Source: DATAUD01 sp036501665 (GTDB taxonomy: Bacteria > Verrucomicrobiota > Verrucomicrobiia > Limisphaerales > Palsa-1400). From it: a stretch of DNA of 64,000 bases. The stretch lies in the NCBI GenBank assembly GCA_036501665.1, contig DASXZW010000126.1:10847-74846 (forward strand), in the 5' to 3' direction. Shown piece by piece: positions 44,794-52,550 of the stretch. The notes below the pieces were generated by a model. The model saw nothing but the letters and a program-made list of their open reading frames with translations. It made no database searches and was not told the origin of the DNA. A program made the translations under genes and the position numbers. Numbering within the stretch: position 1 is the first letter of the stretch; every line of letters starts with the position of its first letter.

Positions 44794-45316
44794 GAACCGC
44801 GAAAAGTTACTGGCGATCCTGGCGGGAACAGCGCTCGCGCTGCTGTTGCTGAACTATGTGGTAATTTCGCCTTTGATTGACAGTTGGCAGAGCCGCACGA
44901 AGCAGATCAAGGATTTGAAGGACAAGATCGCCAGCGGCACAACGCTGATTCGACGACAGGAATATGTGGAAGGCGATTGGAATCGGATGCGCACAAACGC
45001 CCTGGACAGCAACCCGGCTGCGGCCGAGAAGCAGTTGTTCACGGCGTTTGATCGTTGGGTCAGCCAAAGCGGCGTCACGGAGGGATCGTTCCGTCCCCAG
45101 GTTCAGGAGACTGACGACGGTTATTCTACAATTGACTGCCGGGCCGATGTCACCGGCGACATGGAGACAATCGTGCATTTTTTTAAAAACATGGAAAAAG
45201 ACCCGCTGGGTGTTAAGATCGAATCATTCGAATTGACTTCCCGCGACGACAATGGACGGCAAATGACGCTCGGCCTGAACTTGAGCGGATTGGTGCTTCC
45301 CGCGTCACAGCAATGA
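44783..45316 (+). CDS. gspM: Type II secretion protein GspM-like (PilO-like)
   Basis: 177 residues from ATG at 44783, chosen because GGAGGAG lies about 9 nt upstream; a TTG at 44765 would overlap that site. Cytoplasmic stub, one membrane helix (LLAILAGTALALLLLNYVVI), then a helical stretch (RTKQIKDLKDKIASGTTLIR) and a ferredoxin-like fold (YSTIDCRADVTGDMETIVHF, VKIESFELTSRDDNGRQM). This matches GspM/PilO. Its stop overlaps the next start by 4 nt. Confidence 0.82.
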   Translation: MENKNREKLLAILAGTALALLLLNYVVISPLIDSWQSRTKQIKDLKDKIASGTTLIRRQEYVEGDWNRMRTNALDSNPAAAEKQLFTAFDRWVSQSGVTEGSFRPQVQETDDGYSTIDCRADVTGDMETIVHFFKNMEKDPLGVKIESFELTSRDDNGRQMTLGLNLSGLVLPASQQ

Positions 45317-45906
45317 AACGGCTGACACTCATTTTATTCTCGTTGCTGCTGGCCGCCGGCGGCGTGAAAGCCCGCGCCCAGGAAACAAATTCGCAACCCG
45401 ACATGGAAACCAACGCGGCTCCGGCGCAGGATTCAAATTCGTTCGATCTCATCATTCGTAAAAATATTTTTGACCAGTCGCGCACGGGTCGCCGTCGTAA
45501 CGATAGGCCAAGGGCGCCGCGCGTTGAACGCCTCATTTTGCAAGGCATCGCTGCGGGACTTGGAGACGCCGAGGCCATTTTTGGCGGCAGCAGTTCTTCA
45601 GATCGAATGCTGAAAGTCGGCGATCACCTGTCGGGTTTCAAATTGAGCCAGATCACACCGGATGCCGTTAAATTGACCGACGGCACGAACACTTTCGTTC
45701 TCGACATGGAAAAACGGCGCAGCTTGCGCCGCACAGATGACGGGCCGTGGGAAGGTTCAATGGAAACGACAGCGGCGCCTGCGGTTTCCACGAATGCCCC
45801 CGACGAGACGGCATCATCGAACGCACCCGCATCAGATGGGGCGCATCCCGGCGAAACAGCGATTGAAAGAAAACTCAGGTTAAGACGCGAACAGGAGGAA
45901 AAATGA
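45313..45906 (+). CDS. Type II secretion GspC/PilP-like protein
   Basis: 197 residues with an N-terminal hydrophobic segment (LTLILFSLLLAAGGVKARA) that may be a signal or an anchor. The central beta domain is like the GspC homology region or PilP: LIIRKNIFDQSRTGRRRN, RLILQGIAAGLGDAEAIF and LKVGDHLSGFKLSQITPDAV then KLTDGTNTFVLDME. This domain usually binds the N0 domain of the secretin. The tail is Ala/Ser/Thr-rich. It directly precedes the secretin genes with a 4-nt overlap. Confidence 0.75.
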   Translation: MKRLTLILFSLLLAAGGVKARAQETNSQPDMETNAAPAQDSNSFDLIIRKNIFDQSRTGRRRNDRPRAPRVERLILQGIAAGLGDAEAIFGGSSSSDRMLKVGDHLSGFKLSQITPDAVKLTDGTNTFVLDMEKRRSLRRTDDGPWEGSMETTAAPAVSTNAPDETASSNAPASDGAHPGETAIERKLRLRREQEEK

Positions 45907-47438
45907 CAACAAGAAGTATTATTGCCATAGCCACAGCACTATTGACCACGGCAGGGGCCGCATTTGCCCAGGATGATGCGGCCAGCGCCAAGCCTCCTGC
46001 CGCAGATTCGGCAAAGGAAGCGCCGGCAACGGCAGACACAAGCATGGCCGCCGAACCGATGCCGACGAACGGCATCGTACTGAATTTTCACGAGGTCCCG
46101 CTGAACACGGTTCTCAATTACCTGAGCGCGAAGGCGGGGTTGATCATCGTTTCGGACGCGAATATGCAGGGGAACGTCTCGGTCGTCGCCAAACAGCCGA
46201 TTGGCACGAACGATATTGTCACGCTGCTTGATGAGGAGTTGGCGAAGAACAGCCTGGGCGCGGTTCTTGAAGGGCGCACGCTTCAAATCATGGATCTCGA
46301 CCGGATTAAATCGCTGCATTCGACCCCGGTGGAAGTGGCTACGAATCTGGCTGCGGTTAAGCAATCCGATGAAATTGTGACGGAGATTTTGCCGATTGTT
46401 ACTTTGAATCCAGTGCAATTGGTCAAGGATCTGGACACGCTGATTCCCAAGGGCGCTACGGTAACTGCGAACGAAGCGGGCAGCGCGATTATCATGACTG
46501 CTTCCCGGCGGGATGTTCACCGTATCGCGGAGATTATCGGTGACCTGGATAGCAGCTCGGTTTCTGAGGTGTCGGTGTTTGTCCTTAAATACGCTGATGC
46601 GAAATCTGTGGCGGCGGAATTGAAGGAAGTTTTCCAGAGCGCCGACTCTGACGTCACCCGCGCGACGACGCGGAATAACTTTGCCGGAGGAAGAGGCGGT
46701 AGAGGCGGCGGATTCAATCCGTTTGGCGGCGGATTCGGCGGTGGCGGGGGAGGAGGCGGCAACAACAATGAAGAATCGAAAAATTCGCAAACGCATGCGG
46801 TATTTGTCTCAGACGATCAGATGAACGCGGTTGTCGCGAGCGCGCCGCCCAGTTATATGCTGTCAATTACCAACGTGATAGCGCAATTGGATCAGCCGAG
46901 CCAGGACGTCACGGTGATTCGAGTCTTTCCACTTACAAACGCTGATCCCACTGAAATTGCCAGCGAACTGGGAGATTTATTTCCGAACTCTACATCCTCC
47001 GATCAAAACAATCGCAACATGGGTTTTCGTTTTGCGCCGCCTTGGATGCGGGGGGGGGGCGGAAGTGACAACAAGAGCACGCGGATGAAGGCGCAAACCA
47101 GCGTGATTGCGGTGGCTGATCGCCGCACGGAGTCAGTCATTGTGACGGCCTCCAAGGATTTAATGCCGGAAATCAAAGGGATGATTGACCAGTTGGATCA
47201 AGGGCGCGCGGGGAAGACGCATGTCAGCGCGTTTGCGCTGGATGCCGCGGACCCGGCTTCGGTGCAGTTGACGTTGACGGGGCTTTTTATGAATACGGGG
47301 TCAAGCTCTTCCACGACATCGACGACGGCGTTGAGCGCGCGTGGGACGGCGAACAACAATGCGCAATCGAGCACGAGTTCAATGACCACGTCGGGATTTG
47401 GAGGGAGTGGCGGGATTGGGACTTCGGCGCTTCATTGA
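45903..47438 (+). CDS. Secretin N-domain half of GspD, separate polypeptide
   Basis: 511 residues with a signal peptide (SIIAIATALLTTAGAAFAQ). N0: GIVLNFHEVPLNTVLNYLSA (about 56-130). N1: TEILPIVTLNPVQLVKDLDT. N2: VSVFVLKYADAKSVAAELKE with a Gly-rich insert (FNPFGGGFGGGGGGGG), completed by NAVVASAPPSYMLSITNVIA. N3: VIRVFPLTNADPTEIASELG. A fifth domain begins THVSAFALDAADPASVQLTL and stops in a Ser/Thr/Gly loop, ending SGGIGTSALH. No secretin pore domain is present; it is in the next gene. A run of ten G (47050-47059) lies in the N3 loop. It likely forms the periplasmic vestibule. Confidence 0.88.
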   Translation: MTTRSIIAIATALLTTAGAAFAQDDAASAKPPAADSAKEAPATADTSMAAEPMPTNGIVLNFHEVPLNTVLNYLSAKAGLIIVSDANMQGNVSVVAKQPIGTNDIVTLLDEELAKNSLGAVLEGRTLQIMDLDRIKSLHSTPVEVATNLAAVKQSDEIVTEILPIVTLNPVQLVKDLDTLIPKGATVTANEAGSAIIMTASRRDVHRIAEIIGDLDSSSVSEVSVFVLKYADAKSVAAELKEVFQSADSDVTRATTRNNFAGGRGGRGGGFNPFGGGFGGGGGGGGNNNEESKNSQTHAVFVSDDQMNAVVASAPPSYMLSITNVIAQLDQPSQDVTVIRVFPLTNADPTEIASELGDLFPNSTSSDQNNRNMGFRFAPPWMRGGGGSDNKSTRMKAQTSVIAVADRRTESVIVTASKDLMPEIKGMIDQLDQGRAGKTHVSAFALDAADPASVQLTLTGLFMNTGSSSSTTSTTALSARGTANNNAQSSTSSMTTSGFGGSGGIGTSALH

Positions 47439-47462
47439 AATTTTTTTTTCTCCTCTGAACAC

Positions 47463-48698
47463 ATGAAATATATAATGAACGGGACAAGAGATATCAGGAT
47501 TTTCCGCCGGGCGGTTTTTTGCCTGTGTTGTTTAGTATTGACACTACCGTTGGCGGCCCAACAGCGCGGAGGGGGAGGCGGCGGCGGGGGTGGACGGGGG
47601 GGAGGCGGCGGGGGCGGTTCGTCGAGTTCTTCTTCTGCGAATGGGGAGGTGAACCGGCCGGCGAATGGGCAAATTGCTGCGCCTCAGTTCTATGTGGATC
47701 CGGATTCGCGGACTTTGTACGTCATTGGCGACGATGACACGACGACGGCGGTCAGCAATGTAGTCGCCAGTCTCAACCGTCCCAAGCCGCAGGTTTTGAT
47801 CAAGGTTGTATTTCTGGAAGTTACTTACAATAAGGGGGTTGACGTGGGTGTGGAAGGGGGCGTCACCAAGAGAATCAACGCATCCACCACTAATTCCTTC
47901 CAAAGCCTGTTTGGGCTTGCGCAGCAGGGGATCACGCCAAATTCCGCGGGTGTGAACAGTCTCCCTGGCGCGGGGATTTATTCTGTCGTTGGCAATGATT
48001 TCAGCGCGACTTTGCGGGCCATTGAGGAAGTTGGGAAAGTTGATGTCCTTTCGCGTCCCACAATCCTTGCCCGGAACAACCAGATGGCTTCAATCGTCGT
48101 GGGCCAGGATGTGCCGCTGATCAACAACGTCAGTTATGACACCTTTGGCAATGAACACATTGCCGTGGGGTACCAACAAGTCGGTATCATTCTGCAAGTG
48201 ACCCCGTTTATCAGCGACGATGGAATGGTGGAAATGATTTTGGCGCCGCAGATATCCCAAGTCGATGCCACCCGTTCCCAACCGCTTGCTTTCGCGACCA
48301 ACGGGTCAGTGGTCAGCGCGCCGTTCATCGACGTCCGGCAGGCAAACACGGTGGTTGTCACGCCGGACGGGCAGACGGTGGTGATTGGCGGGATGATGCA
48401 GAACAGCAAGACCAGCACGGACAGCAAAATCCCGCTTCTGGGGGACATCCCGGGAATTGGAGCGTTGTTTCACCATAAGATTTCATCGAATTCAAAGACC
48501 GAGCTGATCATTATGTTGACGCCTTATATTGTTCGGACGCCCGGCGATCTGGCGCGAATGAGCGCGGATGAACGAGGGCGAACCGAGATGGCGCCGAAGG
48601 CATTTCCGCAAAAGACGATGAACCAATTTCTCGATTCCGGGCAGGACCAAAGCCCGCCTGTTGTGTCGCCAAGGGCGGGAAGCCCTCGTGGGCATTGA
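47463..48698 (+). CDS. Secretin pore half of GspD, separate polypeptide
   Basis: 411 residues with its own signal peptide (FRRAVFCLCCLVLTLPLAA). A Gly/Ser-rich stretch follows (about 34-55), then FYVDPDSRTLYVIGDDDTTT, the second half of the N domain that the upstream gene leaves unfinished. The secretin domain is intact: QVLIKVVFLEVTYNKGVDVG, IEEVGKVDVLSRPTILARNN, VGIILQVTPFISDDGMVEMI, VVTPDGQTVVIGGMMQNSKT and PLLGDIPGIGALFHHKISSN. It forms the outer-membrane pore. It is 24 nt downstream in the same reading frame as its neighbour but begins anew. The start could also be the ATG at 47475. Confidence 0.9.
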   Translation: MKYIMNGTRDIRIFRRAVFCLCCLVLTLPLAAQQRGGGGGGGGGRGGGGGGGSSSSSSANGEVNRPANGQIAAPQFYVDPDSRTLYVIGDDDTTTAVSNVVASLNRPKPQVLIKVVFLEVTYNKGVDVGVEGGVTKRINASTTNSFQSLFGLAQQGITPNSAGVNSLPGAGIYSVVGNDFSATLRAIEEVGKVDVLSRPTILARNNQMASIVVGQDVPLINNVSYDTFGNEHIAVGYQQVGIILQVTPFISDDGMVEMILAPQISQVDATRSQPLAFATNGSVVSAPFIDVRQANTVVVTPDGQTVVIGGMMQNSKTSTDSKIPLLGDIPGIGALFHHKISSNSKTELIIMLTPYIVRTPGDLARMSADERGRTEMAPKAFPQKTMNQFLDSGQDQSPPVVSPRAGSPRGH

Positions 48699-48778
48699 AG
48701 CGTGGGGTATTTAAAATAGCGCAAACCATTGAAAATCAATGTCTCTATTTTAATTTTGATTGGGAGGGATGATCCACT

Positions 48779-48809
48779 CCGGACGCCTCGGCGAGGCGTC
48801 CCTACCACC
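48779..48809 (+). repeat. Short palindromic repeat, GACGCCTCGGCGAGGCGTC family, copy 2
   Basis: GACGCCTCGGCGAGGCGTC followed by CCTACCACC, ending 5 nt before the histidine-kinase start. It matches copies at 13641 (inverted) and 55207. It falls in the T2SS/kinase gap 48699-48814, which otherwise shows no promoter that I can name. Confidence 0.75.
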
Positions 48810-48814
48810 AACGC

Positions 48815-50269
48815 ATGAACCCGCGGCGAAACTGGGCTGTTTATGGAATTCTGGCAGTCGTCTGGGCGATGCTCATTGGCTGGCAGACAGCCGAACATTT
48901 GCGGGCCAGGAAAGCATTTCATCGGATGCTCATTGATCGCGGGCGGGGGATTTCGGACACCTGCGGCGTACTGATGCGCACGACCAGTTTTTTTGGAATG
49001 GTCAACAAAGAGCGCCTTGAAAGCGCCCTGAAAGCGTTGGTGGCCAGCAGCAGCAACGAACTGACCGCCGTTGAGCTTCTCAATACGACTGGCGCGAAAG
49101 TGGCATCCGCAGGACCGCCGATCGAAATGCCCGCCACCAACGAGTTTGAAGGGACGGTATTCTGGAGCCCCTCGTATGCCATTCTGCAAAATCCCATTGA
49201 TTTGGGAACGAACGTCGCGCTGGTCATGTTGCGGGAAGAGGCGCGTTCGCTGGCGACAAACCAATTCAACAATGAAGCGACCAATACCGGAAACCTGACC
49301 TCCAGCCTGACCAACAGAGACAATCCGCCGCCGCGCCGACGCCGGGACTTTTTCGATTGGACCAAAGGGCAAAAGCCTTCGTGGTTGACGGACCAGGAAT
49401 ACAAGACTTTGATCGAGAAAAAGGGGGCGCACAGTTTTGTTCTTGTCATGCCAACGCAGTTTGTCCAGGTGGCGGAGAACTATGACATCTGGATGCGGGG
49501 GATCATTGCCCTCCTGGGCACGGCGGCGGTGGTCGGGATTGGATTCGGATGGCGCAATTTGAATAGGAATTCAGAATTGCAGCTTCGGCTGGTCCGGGCG
49601 AGCGAACAGAATCTTCACCTCAAGGAAATGAACCTTGCCGCCGCGGGTTTGGCGCATGAGACGCGCAATCCGTTGAACATTATTCGCGGCATGGCGCAGT
49701 TGATTTCAAAGGCGTCGGATGGATCAACAGAGGTCCGCGCCAAATCGCTCGAAATCATCACCGAGACAGACCGCGTCACGGCGCAGTTGAATGAGTTCAT
49801 CAATTATTCGCGGCCTCGCGAAGTTCGCCGGGCCGCGACCGACCTGAATGCCGTTGCGACCGAAGTCGCGCGAGCGCTCAACTACGATATTGAGGAGAAA
49901 AAAATCCAGCTTGAGGTGCTGGTGGAATCCATCGTGATCGAGGCGGACGAACAATTGCTGCGGCAGGCGTTATTCAATCTGGTGCTCAACGCGGTGCAGG
50001 CGGTGCAGGCGCAAGGGGTGATCCGCATTCGTGCCAGCAGGCGGAACCACGAGGAAGCGTTCATCGAAATTTCGGACAATGGGCCGGGCGTTCCGCCGGA
50101 GCAGCGGCTGGAGATTTTCAAACCTTACTTCACGACGCACGAAGAAGGGACGGGCCTTGGCCTGGCCGTCGTGCAGCAAATTGTGCAGGCGCACGGGTGG
50201 GAAATTGAGTGTCTGCCCAATGATTCCGCCGGAGCGTTGTTTCGCATTTCACATGTGAAGTTAAAATAA
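48815..50269 (+). CDS. Membrane sensor histidine kinase, partner of the sigma-54 regulator
   Basis: 484 residues. Two membrane segments (WAVYGILAVVWAMLIGWQTA, about 8-27; GIIALLGTAAVVGIGFGW, about 230-247) enclose a periplasmic sensing domain of about 200 residues with no recognised fold. Kinase motifs: GLAHETRNPLNIIRGMAQLI with the phosphoacceptor His near 279, N box LFNLVLNAVQAVQAQG, G1 ISDNGPGVPPEQ and G2 GTGLGLAVVQQIV. It shares the NtrB/ZraS/AtoS type. It is 117 nt after the secretin gene and 12 nt before its response regulator, on the T2SS strand. Confidence 0.92.
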   Translation: MNPRRNWAVYGILAVVWAMLIGWQTAEHLRARKAFHRMLIDRGRGISDTCGVLMRTTSFFGMVNKERLESALKALVASSSNELTAVELLNTTGAKVASAGPPIEMPATNEFEGTVFWSPSYAILQNPIDLGTNVALVMLREEARSLATNQFNNEATNTGNLTSSLTNRDNPPPRRRRDFFDWTKGQKPSWLTDQEYKTLIEKKGAHSFVLVMPTQFVQVAENYDIWMRGIIALLGTAAVVGIGFGWRNLNRNSELQLRLVRASEQNLHLKEMNLAAAGLAHETRNPLNIIRGMAQLISKASDGSTEVRAKSLEIITETDRVTAQLNEFINYSRPREVRRAATDLNAVATEVARALNYDIEEKKIQLEVLVESIVIEADEQLLRQALFNLVLNAVQAVQAQGVIRIRASRRNHEEAFIEISDNGPGVPPEQRLEIFKPYFTTHEEGTGLGLAVVQQIVQAHGWEIECLPNDSAGALFRISHVKLK

Positions 50270-50281
50270 GGAGTAAAGAAA

Positions 50282-51655
50282 GTGCCAATCGAAGCGCCCC
50301 AAGACATCAAACGAAACCCGCGCCTGCTGATCGTTGATGACGACGCGGGACAACGGAGCCTGCTGGATTCATTTCTCAGCAGCCAGGGGTTCGACACGGT
50401 TCCGGTTTCTTCCGGCGAACGCGCTCTCGAGGTTCTGCGCCAGCAGAAAATCAACATGATGATTTCCGACGTGAGGATGCCGGGATTGACCGGGCTGGAG
50501 ACGCTGAGGCTGGCGCGGAAGGAGCACGGGTCGTTTCCCATTCTTCTTGTCACGGCGTTTGCGGATGTCCGCGACGCGGTCGGGGCAATTCGTGACGGGG
50601 CTGTCAATTATCTTTCCAAGCCGATTGACCTTGATGAACTTCTGGTTTCCGTCCGGCAGGCAACGGGGCTTTCCCAGCGCGCGCCGCTGAAATTTGATGC
50701 CGGGAAACTGCTTCCGCCAAATATCGTAGCCGCCAGTCCATTGATGCAGGCGCTTTTTCGGGACGTCTCGCTGATCGCTGCGTCGGAGAGCCGGGTGCTC
50801 ATCACCGGAGAAAGTGGTGTTGGAAAGGAAGTCATCGCGGATGTCATTCATTTGTGGAGTCCGCGAGCCCAGGAGAAGTTGATCAAGGTCAATTGCGCGG
50901 CCATTCCTGAAACGCTTTTGGAGAGCGAATTGTTCGGACACGAGAAAGGCGCTTTTACGGGAGCGTCTTCGCAACGGATCGGACGTTTTGAACAGGCGGA
51001 CAAAGGCACCATTTTCATGGATGAAATCGGCGACATGGCGCCGCAGCTTCAGGCGAAATTGTTGCGCGTCGCGCAGGACGGCCGGTTTCAACGGATTGGT
51101 TCCAACGCGGAGATTCATGTCAACGCGAGGATTCTCGCGGCGACGAATCGCAATCTTGAAGAGGAAGTCAAGGCGGGGCGGTTTCGCGAGGATCTGTTCT
51201 ATCGGCTTAACGTGGTGGAATTGACCGTGCCGCCGTTGCGTGAGCGCAAGGAGGATATTTTGCCGCTGGCGAACCGGATGCTTTCGGATTTTACGCAGAA
51301 CCGCGCGCGCCTCTCTTCTTCGGTGGCGGAGTGTTTGGAAAGTTACGCGTGGCCCGGAAACGTGCGCGAACTTCGAAATGCAATGGAGCGGGCGGCGTTG
51401 TTGTCGCGCGGCGATTTGATTGTCGCGGAGCATCTTCCGACGCGGATTCGACCGGGGTCGCGAACGGCGACATCGCCGGAGTCGATTGACGCGGGGAAGT
51501 TGGAGGAGATCGAGTCGCAGGCGGTTTTGCAGGCGTTGCGGAAGAATGATTTTAATCGGACGGCGACGGCGAAGGCTTTGGGGATCAGCCGGAGGGCGAT
51601 GATTTATAAGTTACAGCGGTTGAGGGAGCTGGGGCATAATGTGGATTCGGAGTGA
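50282..51655 (+). CDS. NtrC-family sigma-54-activating response regulator
   Basis: 457 residues from GTG at 50282 (AAGGAG a few nt upstream). Receiver: LLIVDDDAGQRSLLDSFL, phospho-Asp in MMISDVRMPGLTG and Lys in NYLSKPIDLDELL. AAA+ domain: Walker A GESGVGKE (about 178), sigma-54 contact loop GAFTGASSQ (about 223), Walker B GTIFMDEIGDM. C-terminal Fis-type helix-turn-helix: LQALRKNDFNRTATAKALGI then SRRAMIYKLQRL. It should activate sigma-54 promoters; the one at 36209 is the obvious target. Confidence 0.95.
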   Translation: MPIEAPQDIKRNPRLLIVDDDAGQRSLLDSFLSSQGFDTVPVSSGERALEVLRQQKINMMISDVRMPGLTGLETLRLARKEHGSFPILLVTAFADVRDAVGAIRDGAVNYLSKPIDLDELLVSVRQATGLSQRAPLKFDAGKLLPPNIVAASPLMQALFRDVSLIAASESRVLITGESGVGKEVIADVIHLWSPRAQEKLIKVNCAAIPETLLESELFGHEKGAFTGASSQRIGRFEQADKGTIFMDEIGDMAPQLQAKLLRVAQDGRFQRIGSNAEIHVNARILAATNRNLEEEVKAGRFREDLFYRLNVVELTVPPLRERKEDILPLANRMLSDFTQNRARLSSSVAECLESYAWPGNVRELRNAMERAALLSRGDLIVAEHLPTRIRPGSRTATSPESIDAGKLEEIESQAVLQALRKNDFNRTATAKALGISRRAMIYKLQRLRELGHNVDSE

Positions 51656-51824
51656 GGGAGCGGATGGGAGGAATAGGAAGAATAGGGGTAATGAGAGGGA
51701 TGGTGGCTGAGGCGTAGCGGGGAAAAATCAGTGGCGGCGACGCAGAGTCAGCACAATACAAGAGCTGCACCTCAAAGGACGGAATTAGTCAGTGGCGGCG
51801 GCGCAGCACCGCCCTACCGAGGGG
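51656..51824. repeat. Intergenic stretch with CCCTACC-family repeats
   Basis: No gene. CAGTGGCGGCGACGCAGAGT near 51729 is a partial copy, and CAGTGGCGGCGGCGCAGCAC then CGCCCTACC (about 51789-51818) is a full copy of the family seen at 28753 and 59228. It separates the sigma-54 regulator from the convergent receiver gene. Confidence 0.6.
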
Positions 51825-52220
51825 TTATTTGGAGAGCCAGGTTTTGATTTTGCGGGTTAGGTCATCGACGGAGACGGGTTTTACCAGGTAGTCGCTGATT
51901 CCGAGGTCGCGGGCGGAGGAGACATCGCGGGGGTCGTCGGAGCCGCTCAAGATAATGACTTCCAGTTTGTCTTTGAAGGTTTGCGACTGAATCCATTTGA
52001 GGACTTCAAAGCCGTTGAGCACGGGAATTTTCAGGTCAAGGAAAACAATGTGGAAGGCGTCTTGATTTTGGTGAAGGTACTCGGTTGCCGCGCCACCGTT
52101 TGAGACGTGTGTAAAGTCGCACTGGATTCCGGTGCGTTTGAGCGAGCGGCGGAAGAAGAAAACGTCGTCCTCCGAATCTTCCACGAGGAGAACTTTTCGT
52201 TTGGACGGTAAGTCGCTCAT
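51825..52220 (-). CDS. Single-domain response regulator (CheY/Rcp1-like)
   Basis: 131 residues, receiver only. VLLVEDSEDDVFFFRRSLKR gives the acidic pocket; phospho-Asp in HIVFLDLKIPVLNGFEVLKW; switch Ser in VIILSGSDDPRDVSSA; Lys in ISDYLVKPVSVDDLTRKIK. The DVFFF/DLKIP variant and length resemble Rcp1-type regulators of phytochrome or hybrid kinases, which pass phosphate onward rather than bind DNA. No kinase is adjacent on its strand. It is convergent to the sigma-54 regulator. Confidence 0.92.
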   Translation of the reverse strand: MSDLPSKRKVLLVEDSEDDVFFFRRSLKRTGIQCDFTHVSNGGAATEYLHQNQDAFHIVFLDLKIPVLNGFEVLKWIQSQTFKDKLEVIILSGSDDPRDVSSARDLGISDYLVKPVSVDDLTRKIKTWLSK

Positions 52221-52332
52221 TGCGTTTATGAGGGGTGAGTGTATCAGCGACGGGGGAAGGTGTCCATCGCGGAGAACATGTTTTCAGTCGCAGTTATTCC
52301 ACGATTGGATAATGTTGTGGAATACCAGAGGT

Positions 52333-52420
52333 TCAGCCGTCCCTTCGGGACTTTACAGGTTTTTGCTCTTAACCCGGCAGTGAACTGCCGGGCTATTTTC
52401 GATTTGTCCCTTCGGGACTC
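52333..52420 (-). repeat. 85-bp dispersed intergenic element, copy B
   Basis: The inverted counterpart of 6400-6484: minus-strand ends TCCCGAAGGGAC and AGTCCCGAAGGGACGGCTGA, central hairpin AGCCCGGCAGTTCACTGCCG. The region 52221-52550 otherwise has no gene. Confidence 0.75.
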
Positions 52421-52524
52421 CGATAATTGACAAATCAGGGATTCAAAAAAGCGAAATGCAATCCAGTGCCGAAATGGCATGTTGGGAGACGAGAAAAATC
52501 GTTACCCTAAAAAAGACAAATTTA

Positions 52525-52546
52525 GGGCGGAGCGGCAGCTCCGCCC
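52525..52546 (-). terminator. Candidate rho-independent terminator of thrS
   Basis: On the minus strand, 5 nt after the thrS stop, GGGCGGAGC-TGCC-GCTCCGCCC makes a perfect 9-bp GC stem, followed by TAAATTTGTCTTTTTT, a broken T-tract. Confidence 0.65.
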
Positions 52547-52550
52547 AACC

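Noticed and set aside
45903..48698. Split secretin as a simple sequencing error or stop mutation
   Set aside because: The second half has its own complete signal peptide and start, which a read error would not create, so two genes are preferred.
50369..51433. 354-codon open frame on the minus strand
   Set aside because: Antisense to the sigma-54 regulator, no family pattern.
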